Below, in pieces: positions 59,286 through 64,000 of a DNA stretch of 64,000 nucleotides. Under the pieces are notes generated by a model that saw nothing but the letters and a program-made list of their open reading frames with translations, ran no database searches and was not told where the DNA came from. The position numbers and the translations under genes are program-made. Within the stretch, counting starts at the first letter, position 1, and each line of letters opens with the position of its first letter. This stretch comes from an uncultured Microbacteriaceae bacterium (lineage in GTDB: Bacteria; Actinomycetota; Actinomycetes; Actinomycetales; Microbacteriaceae). The stretch is taken from the NCBI GenBank assembly GCA_947487835.1, contig CANKXX010000002.1, forward strand, positions 124,001 through 188,000, read 5' to 3'.

Positions 59286-59323
59286 CTGCGCCCGCTTCGC
59301 GAAAGGACGCGAGGCGGGCGCAG
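59286..59323. terminator. Hairpin between convergent epimerase and lipoprotein genes
   Basis: CTGCGCCCGC and GCGGGCGCAG pair perfectly, and the inner TTCGCG/CGCGAG extends the stem to about 16 bp. It lies between two convergent stop codons. Confidence 0.7.
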
Positions 59324-59359
59324 GTCCGAGGCGGGCTCGGCGGAGCAGGTAAGCGGGAC

Positions 59360-60049
59360 CTACTCGGAGTGATGCGCCTTCCAGCAGGCGAGCACGTTGG
59401 TCGCGATCTGGTAGGCGGCGTCGGTGCGGGTCGACGCGCCACCGGCGTCGGAGACGGCGACCTCGCGGGCGTCGACGACGAGCACCATGCTGTCCTTCAC
59501 GAAGACGACGGCGCCCTCGGCGGTGCGGTAGGCGGGGAAGCCCAGGTTGGCGAGCCCCTCGATGTCCTCGGCGGTGCCGTAGTCGGTGCGGACGGAGTCG
59601 GCGTAGGCCTGGGCCTCATCGGCGTCGGCCGCCTCGTGCACGGAGAGCTCCAGCGTCCCGCCCTCGAGCGCGTAGTCGCAGGCGTAGTGGCCGTGCATGT
59701 AGGAATCCTCGCCCTCCACGGCCGCGGGAAGCGCGAGCACGGAGGCGATGGCGTCGCGGATCTCGGGGCTGCAGATCATCGCGGCGGCCTCGGAGGGCTC
59801 GCCCTCGGCACCGGTGGATGCGGCGTCGTGATCCATGCCCTCGTGCGCCGCGTCGTCGCCGCTCATGTCATGCGAAGCGTCGTCACCGCTCATGTCGCTG
59901 TGGTCCATCCCGGCGTCCATGGAGGACTCGGGCGGGGATGCGGCTGCGCCGGCGCCGGCGCAGCCGGTGAGGCCGAGCGCGGAGGCGAGGAGCAGGCCGG
60001 TCAGTGCGGTCCGCACCGTGGTGGCGCGGGTTCCGGGGAATGCAGGCAT
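59360..60049 (-). CDS. Lipoprotein with His/Met/Asp-rich segment
   Basis: 229 residues. Lipobox LGLTGC (Cys near 30). A repeated acidic His/Met stretch follows (MDHSDMSGDDASHDMSGDDAAHEGMDHD, about 44-75) that looks like a metal-binding tether, perhaps for copper or another soft metal. The C-terminal domain (about 90-229) has CSPEIRDAI, HYACDYALEGGTLELSV and NVLACWKAHH, with four Cys. No family recognised. It is the third gene after the CHRD protein and sortase (74-bp gap), so it is probably part of the same surface module. Confidence 0.65.
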   Translation of the reverse strand: MPAFPGTRATTVRTALTGLLLASALGLTGCAGAGAAASPPESSMDAGMDHSDMSGDDASHDMSGDDAAHEGMDHDAASTGAEGEPSEAAAMICSPEIRDAIASVLALPAAVEGEDSYMHGHYACDYALEGGTLELSVHEAADADEAQAYADSVRTDYGTAEDIEGLANLGFPAYRTAEGAVVFVKDSMVLVVDAREVAVSDAGGASTRTDAAYQIATNVLACWKAHHSE

Positions 60050-60123
60050 GGTCTTCCTTTCCGGGAAGCGAGCGGGCGGAGAGACGAGGGGGCGACGCGC
60101 GGGAGGTCTGGCTGCCGGCCGGG

Positions 60124-60888
60124 TCAGGCCGGTCGGCTCGAGATGAGCGTCGCGAAGACGACGATGTTGTCGACGTAGTGTCCGATCGACTGGTCGAACG
60201 CGCCGCCGCAGGTGATGAGGCGGAGCTGCGAGTCGTCGGTGTTGCCGTAGACCTCGAGGGTCGGGAAGTCGGCCTTGGGGTAGCGCTCGGTCCGGTCGAC
60301 GGCGAAAACGGCGGTCGTGCCATCCTCGCGGGTGACGGTGACCTCGGCTCCGGCGGTGAGCTCGCCGAGCCGGTAGAAGACGGAGGGTCCGGCGGCCGCG
60401 TCGACGTGCCCGAGCAGCACGGACGGGCCGAGCTCGCCGGGTGTCGGGGAGTTGCGGTACCAGCCGGCGGGGGAGTCGACGCCGAGGGGCGGGACCTCGA
60501 CCGTGCCGTCCTGGTTCTTGCCGAGTTGCATCAGGTCGGTGTCCACGCCGATCGATGGCACGGTCAGCCGCGTGGGCAGTGACTCGGGGAGGGTGAGGGA
60601 CGCGGGCTCGGCGGGGGACGCCGGCTGCGCCGCTGCGGAAGGGGCGGTCGCATCCACGGGCGCGGGAGGCCCGTCGACGCTGTCCGCCTTCTCGGATCCC
60701 GACGCGGATGCCGCGTCGGAGGGGGTGGGGGAGGCGGTGGCCGAGGCCACCACCTCCTCCGGCTGCGGCGGCGGGCCGGGGCGGGTGACGCCGACGCCGA
60801 TGGCTACGCCACCGGCGGCGACCAGGATCGCTGCCACAGCGGCGGTCGCGAGACCCCCGCGACGGTTCTTTCCTGACATGTTCCGCAC
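60124..60888 (-). CDS. Class F sortase
   Basis: 254 residues (an ATG three codons later is an alternative start). N-terminal membrane anchor (LATAAVAAILVAAGGVAIGVGV), a Pro/Ala/Ser-rich spacer, then the sortase barrel: LPTRLTVPSIGVDTDLMQLG, SVLLGHVDA with the catalytic His, and LRLITCGGAFD with the catalytic Cys. Class F sortases attach or cleave surface proteins in actinobacteria. It is 20 bp downstream of the CHRD gene, whose C-terminal hydrophobic segment and basic tail make it the obvious candidate substrate. Confidence 0.85.
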   Translation of the reverse strand: MRNMSGKNRRGGLATAAVAAILVAAGGVAIGVGVTRPGPPPQPEEVVASATASPTPSDAASASGSEKADSVDGPPAPVDATAPSAAAQPASPAEPASLTLPESLPTRLTVPSIGVDTDLMQLGKNQDGTVEVPPLGVDSPAGWYRNSPTPGELGPSVLLGHVDAAAGPSVFYRLGELTAGAEVTVTREDGTTAVFAVDRTERYPKADFPTLEVYGNTDDSQLRLITCGGAFDQSIGHYVDNIVVFATLISSRPA

Positions 60889-60908
60889 CGACCCGACGCC
60901 GCTGTCCG

Positions 60909-61691
60909 CTAGCGCCCGGCTACAGCGGCGCGACGACGAGCGACGATGACGCCACCCGCGGCGAGCACGAGGCCGCCACCGAGGGCGAGCATGCCGATGT
61001 CGTTGCCCGTGGAGGTCGAACCGGCACCGGTCTGGGCGCCGCCCTCAGGCATGTCCATCTGGGATGCCGTCAGGGTGCCGCACAGCGCGGGCGAGGTCGC
61101 GGCCAGGGGCAGCGAGGGAACCAGGTCGCTCGGGGCGTCCTGAGCGGCCTGCGACAGCGTTGCCGGGTCGAGACCGTGGACGACGACGACCGCGGTGCCG
61201 GCCTTGAGCGCCGAAGCGGTCTCGGCGTTCAGCGTGAAGGTGCGGTCGTAGCTGTACTCGGCTCCCATGCCGGCGACGGTGAGGTCGGTGCCGGCAGCAG
61301 CGCTGGTGTCACCGCTGGTGGAGAGCGTCGTGCCGATGCCGCCGTAGGACGGGGCGCCCTCGGTGGTGCTGATGACGCCGTCGGCGTTGGTGTCGGCCGC
61401 CGTGGTGGGGCAGGTGCCCGCCGCGCCGACGTGGATGTGCTGCACGTGCGGGTACGGGGCGCCGTTGAACGTCGCGGCGAGGCCGGACACCTTCTGCGTG
61501 ACGGTGGCCTGGTCACCGGAGACGCTGATCATCAGGGTGCCGCTCGCGTTGCTGCCGTTGATGGCGGACAGGGTGGCCTGGTAGGAGCCGTCCTCGGTGG
61601 CCGCGGTGGCGGCGGAGGCGGGTGCCGCGAGAGCGACGGCCGCTCCGAGGGCGAGGGTGGGAACGAGCAGGAACTGGGTTGTCTTCTTCAT
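60909..61691 (-). CDS. CHRD-domain cell-surface protein
   Basis: 260 residues from the ATG at 61691 (GAAGGA upstream); the track start at 61784 precedes the leader hairpins. Signal peptide MKKTTQFLLVPTLALGAAVALAAPASA, a CHRD beta domain (about 35-200; SYQATLSAINGSNASGTLMISVSGDQATVTQKVSGLA, PHVQHIHVGAAGTCPTTAADTNADG), a linker EGGAQTGAGSTSTGND, then a membrane segment and RRRAA tail. This is the layout of a sortase-anchored protein, though no clean LPxTG is present; AQTGA is the closest match. First gene of the module with the sortase and the metal-binding-like lipoprotein. Confidence 0.82.
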   Translation of the reverse strand: MKKTTQFLLVPTLALGAAVALAAPASAATAATEDGSYQATLSAINGSNASGTLMISVSGDQATVTQKVSGLAATFNGAPYPHVQHIHVGAAGTCPTTAADTNADGVISTTEGAPSYGGIGTTLSTSGDTSAAAGTDLTVAGMGAEYSYDRTFTLNAETASALKAGTAVVVVHGLDPATLSQAAQDAPSDLVPSLPLAATSPALCGTLTASQMDMPEGGAQTGAGSTSTGNDIGMLALGGGLVLAAGGVIVARRRAAVAGR

Positions 61692-61713
61692 GAGTCCTTC
61701 TCCGGGATCGATG

Positions 61714-61753
61714 CGAACCCCGCTTTGGGTTCGACGGTCCTTCGGGGCGGACC
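61714..61753 (-). promoter_or_regulatory. Tandem hairpins in the leader of the CHRD gene
   Basis: CGAACCC-N6-GGGTTCG (61714-61733) and GGTCC-N8-GGACC (61736-61753) lie within 65 bp upstream of the start codon, in the presumed 5' untranslated region. They could affect mRNA stability or translation. Confidence 0.4.
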
Positions 61754-61843
61754 GGGAAAAGGGATTGGACGGATCTTCCGGCACGGCTGATTCCCAGGAA
61801 CCGCGGCGAACCGGAGGATCAGCGCGAGGGGGGGCGAGCCAGG

Positions 61844-62935
61844 TCAGGCGGGCGGGTGCGCGGTCGACTCCCGGACGACGAGCTCCGGAACCGCGGGCGG
61901 CAGTGGGGGAGCGTCGTCGTCGCTCAGCACGGAGAGCAGGGTCGCCATCACGTCGCGGCCGAGGCCGTCGAAGTCCTGCCGCATGGTCGTGAGCGGCGGC
62001 GCGAAGTGCTCGGCCTCCGGGATGTCGTCGAAGCCGACGAGGCTCACGTCCCCCGGCACGTCGATGCCCCGCTGGGTGAGCGCGTGGATGACGCCGAGCG
62101 CCATCTGGTCGTTGGCCACGAAGATGGCGGTGAACGGCACCGACGTGCCGAGCGCCCGGCCGAACCGGTAGCCGCTGCCCGGCGACCAGTCACCCGTGCC
62201 GGGCTCCCGGGCGACGAGCCCGTTGTCGGCCAGCTCGTCGCGCCAGCCGCGCTCGCGCTCGTTGGCGTCGGCGGAGTCCGCCGGGCCCGCAAGGTGCAGG
62301 ATGCTCGTGTGCCCGAGCTCGACCAGGTGCCGGACCGCGCGCCGGGCGCCGCGGTACTGGTCGATGGCGACCGTGCGCACCCCGGGCCGGTCACCGGCCT
62401 CCACCACGATGAGCGGGACCCCCAGCTCCATGGTGGTGATGGCCTCGAAGGCGCCGCGGTGGGCGGAGGCGAGCACGATCGCCTCGACGTTCTGCCGCAG
62501 CAGCAGCTCGGCCGCCGATCGCAGGGACGGCGGGTCGGAGTCGAGCATGCTCGCCATGCTCACGGCGTACCTGGCGTCCCGGGCGGCCTCGTTGAAGTGC
62601 AGCACCGTCGACGACGGCCCGTAGTCGGGGCTGCCCGTGGTGATCAGGCCGATCGTCCGCGAGCGCCGGGTGACCAGGGCCCGCGCGGCGGGCGACGGCC
62701 GGTAGCGCAGCTGCTTGATGGCCTGCTCGACCCGCTGCCGGGTCGCCGGGCGCACGTTCGGCAGGTCGTTGAGCACGCGCGAGACCGTCTGGTGCGACAC
62801 CCCGGCCAGCCGGGCGACGTCGAAGATGTTGGCGGCGCGCGCCCTCTCGTCGTCCTTGCCAGCAGTGCCCACCGCGTCCACAGAGCCCGTTCCACCCGTC
62901 GTCCCGGTCGAGGCCGGGGCGGCGTCCGTCGTCAT
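61844..62935 (-). CDS. LacI-family transcriptional regulator
   Basis: 363 residues. The LacI headpiece is preceded by a 30-residue Thr/Gly-rich leader: NIFDVARLAGVSHQTVSRVLNDLPNVRPATRQRVEQAIKQLRYRPS. The periplasmic-binding-like effector domain follows (IGLITTGSPDYGPSS..., PFTAIFVANDQMALGVIHALTQRGIDVPGDVSLVGFDDIPEAEHFAPPLTTMRQD). It lies 37 bp downstream of an ABC sugar permease gene on the same strand and most likely represses that importer in response to its sugar. Confidence 0.92.
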   Translation of the reverse strand: MTTDAAPASTGTTGGTGSVDAVGTAGKDDERARAANIFDVARLAGVSHQTVSRVLNDLPNVRPATRQRVEQAIKQLRYRPSPAARALVTRRSRTIGLITTGSPDYGPSSTVLHFNEAARDARYAVSMASMLDSDPPSLRSAAELLLRQNVEAIVLASAHRGAFEAITTMELGVPLIVVEAGDRPGVRTVAIDQYRGARRAVRHLVELGHTSILHLAGPADSADANERERGWRDELADNGLVAREPGTGDWSPGSGYRFGRALGTSVPFTAIFVANDQMALGVIHALTQRGIDVPGDVSLVGFDDIPEAEHFAPPLTTMRQDFDGLGRDVMATLLSVLSDDDAPPLPPAVPELVVRESTAHPPA

Positions 62936-62972
62936 CCGTCTGTCACCGTTCCGTGCGGCTCCGGCCGATCGA

Positions 62973-63989
62973 TCACCGTCGCCGCGCCGTGAGCACCTTC
63001 TGCAGGACGATGAACACGAGGAGCAGCACTCCGATGAAGATCCTGGTCCACCAGGAACTGAGCGTACCTTCGAACGTGATGATGGTCTGAATCGTGCCGA
63101 GCACGAGCACGCCGAGCACCGACCCGATCACGAAGCCGTACCCGCCCGTGAGCAGCGTGCCGCCGATGACGACCGCGGCGATCGCGTCCAGCTCCGTGCC
63201 GACGGCCGTGAGGCTGTAGCCGGACAGCGTGTAGAAGGTGAACAGCACGCCGGCGAGCCCGGAGCAGAATCCGCTGATCACGTAGACGAGCACCTTCGTG
63301 CGGGCGACGGGCAGGCCCATGAGCATGCCCGACTGCTCGCTGCCGCCGATCGCGTAGACCGTGCGGCCGAAGCGGGTGAACTGCAGCACCACGAGGCCGA
63401 CGATCACGACGAGCAGCGCGATGATGACGCTCGGGGTGATGGACATGCCGCCGCCCAGCGGGATGCGGGTCTGCGCGAACGCGACGAAGAACGGGTCGGT
63501 GATGGAGATGGAGCTGCTGCTGATCACGTAGCAGAGGCCGCGCGCCAGGAACATGGCGGCGAGCGTGGCGATGAACGGTTGGATGGCGAATACGTGGATC
63601 ATCAGGCCCACGAGCAGGCCGAGCACCGAGGTGAGCACGAGGATCACCGGGATCACGACGCCGGGTGACGTGCCGGACTGCAGCAGGCTCGCGGCGATCA
63701 TCGTGGACAGGGCGACGACGGCGCCGACGGACAGGTCGATGCCGCCGGTGAGGATGACGAACGTCATGCCGACGGCGAGCACGATGAGGTACGCGTTGTC
63801 GACGAACAGGTTGAGGATGACCGGGCCGGACAGGAAGCCTCGGTAGCGGGCGCCGCCGATGGCGTAGATCGCCACGAGCAGCAGCAGGGTGACGAGCACG
63901 GGCCCGTACTTGGGGCTGGTGAACACCCCGCGGGTGCGGTCGATGGCGCGGCGGGTGGGGCTCGCGACGGGAGCGGTGGCGATGGCCAT
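62973..63989 (-). CDS. Sugar ABC transporter permease (RbsC/YjfF type)
   Basis: 338 residues with about 9-10 membrane segments. Family marks: NLFVDNAYLIVLAVGMTFVILTGGIDLSVGAVVALSTM, FGRTVYAIGGSEQSGMLMGLPVARTKVLVYVISG and AIAAVVIGGTLLTGGYGFVIGSVLGVL. The best resemblance is to YjfF, the second permease of the galactofuranose/pentose importer. The start overlaps a TGA (63991-63989) that ends an upstream frame on the same strand (last codons read A-A-V). That frame is presumably the partner permease, cut off by the window edge. Confidence 0.88.
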   Translation of the reverse strand: MAIATAPVASPTRRAIDRTRGVFTSPKYGPVLVTLLLLVAIYAIGGARYRGFLSGPVILNLFVDNAYLIVLAVGMTFVILTGGIDLSVGAVVALSTMIAASLLQSGTSPGVVIPVILVLTSVLGLLVGLMIHVFAIQPFIATLAAMFLARGLCYVISSSSISITDPFFVAFAQTRIPLGGGMSITPSVIIALLVVIVGLVVLQFTRFGRTVYAIGGSEQSGMLMGLPVARTKVLVYVISGFCSGLAGVLFTFYTLSGYSLTAVGTELDAIAAVVIGGTLLTGGYGFVIGSVLGVLVLGTIQTIITFEGTLSSWWTRIFIGVLLLVFIVLQKVLTARRR

Positions 63990-64000
63990 CAGACGGCCGC

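Overview
The window looks like chromosomal DNA of a very GC-rich actinobacterium, most likely a member of the Microbacteriaceae. This is inferred from gene content (DUF222/HNH endonuclease, class F sortase, CHRD surface protein, SARP/BTAD regulator, HspR-type operator, many GTG starts), not from a marker gene. I find about 50 protein genes. I see no rRNA or tRNA gene, CRISPR array, transposase or prophage.

Layout. 1-6.7 kb: tail of a membrane protein, then a GntR regulator facing a SIS-domain protein and an ascorbate-type PTS IIC-IIB, followed by a nitroreductase, a RibD/DHFR-like reductase, a DapA-like aldolase and a lipoprotein. 6.8-9.0 kb: two exported proteins (double peptidoglycan-binding domain; vanadium haloperoxidase/PAP2 type). 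9.1-19.6 kb, all on the minus strand: the most striking region. It encodes a Sfp-type phosphopantetheinyl transferase, a SARP/BTAD activator, an M28 peptidase lipoprotein, an EctB-type diaminobutyrate aminotransferase, an aspartokinase and a 1406-residue Pls/PosA-family single-module NRPS. No ectA or ectC is present. Together these read as a compact pathway from aspartate to 2,4-diaminobutyrate to a membrane-made cationic homopolymer, probably poly(diaminobutyrate). A four-copy heptamer array with 11-bp period, the classic SARP-box layout, lies upstream of the aminotransferase-aspartokinase-NRPS genes.

19.8-31.9 kb: sugar epimerase-like protein, ATP-dependent DNA ligase, SHOCT protein, NarL-type two-component pair, DUF427 protein, MFS transporter, DUF1905 protein, DEAD-box RNA helicase and a flavoprotein disulfide reductase. 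32-39.5 kb: an SRPBCC-ArsR pair with an operator-like palindrome, a sugar ABC importer without its own ATPase plus a GNAT-like protein, then a divergent ROK regulator and NagB, which together suggest amino-sugar use. 39.6-46.8 kb: small membrane protein, 5'-3' exonuclease, TetR regulator/DUF4386 pair with two operator copies, P-loop kinase, and a ClpC-like AAA+ unfoldase behind a perfect HAIR (HspR) site. 47-59.2 kb: epoxide-hydrolase-like protein, GT39-type glycosyltransferase, MalQ, an amide/amino-acid operon (hydrolase, APC permease, FmdA-type amidase), HNH/DUF222 protein and an NAD-dependent epimerase. 59.3-64 kb: a surface module (CHRD protein, class F sortase, His/Met/Asp-rich lipoprotein), then a LacI regulator with a ribose/galactofuranose-type ABC permease cut by the window edge.

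Non-coding DNA carries two dispersed repeat families. One is a roughly 90-bp double palindrome (two copies, at 28.6 and 46.9 kb). The other is the short GGTCCCTGAGCCTGTCGAAGGGAC element at six intergenic sites, once as an inverted pair forming a long hairpin between convergent genes.
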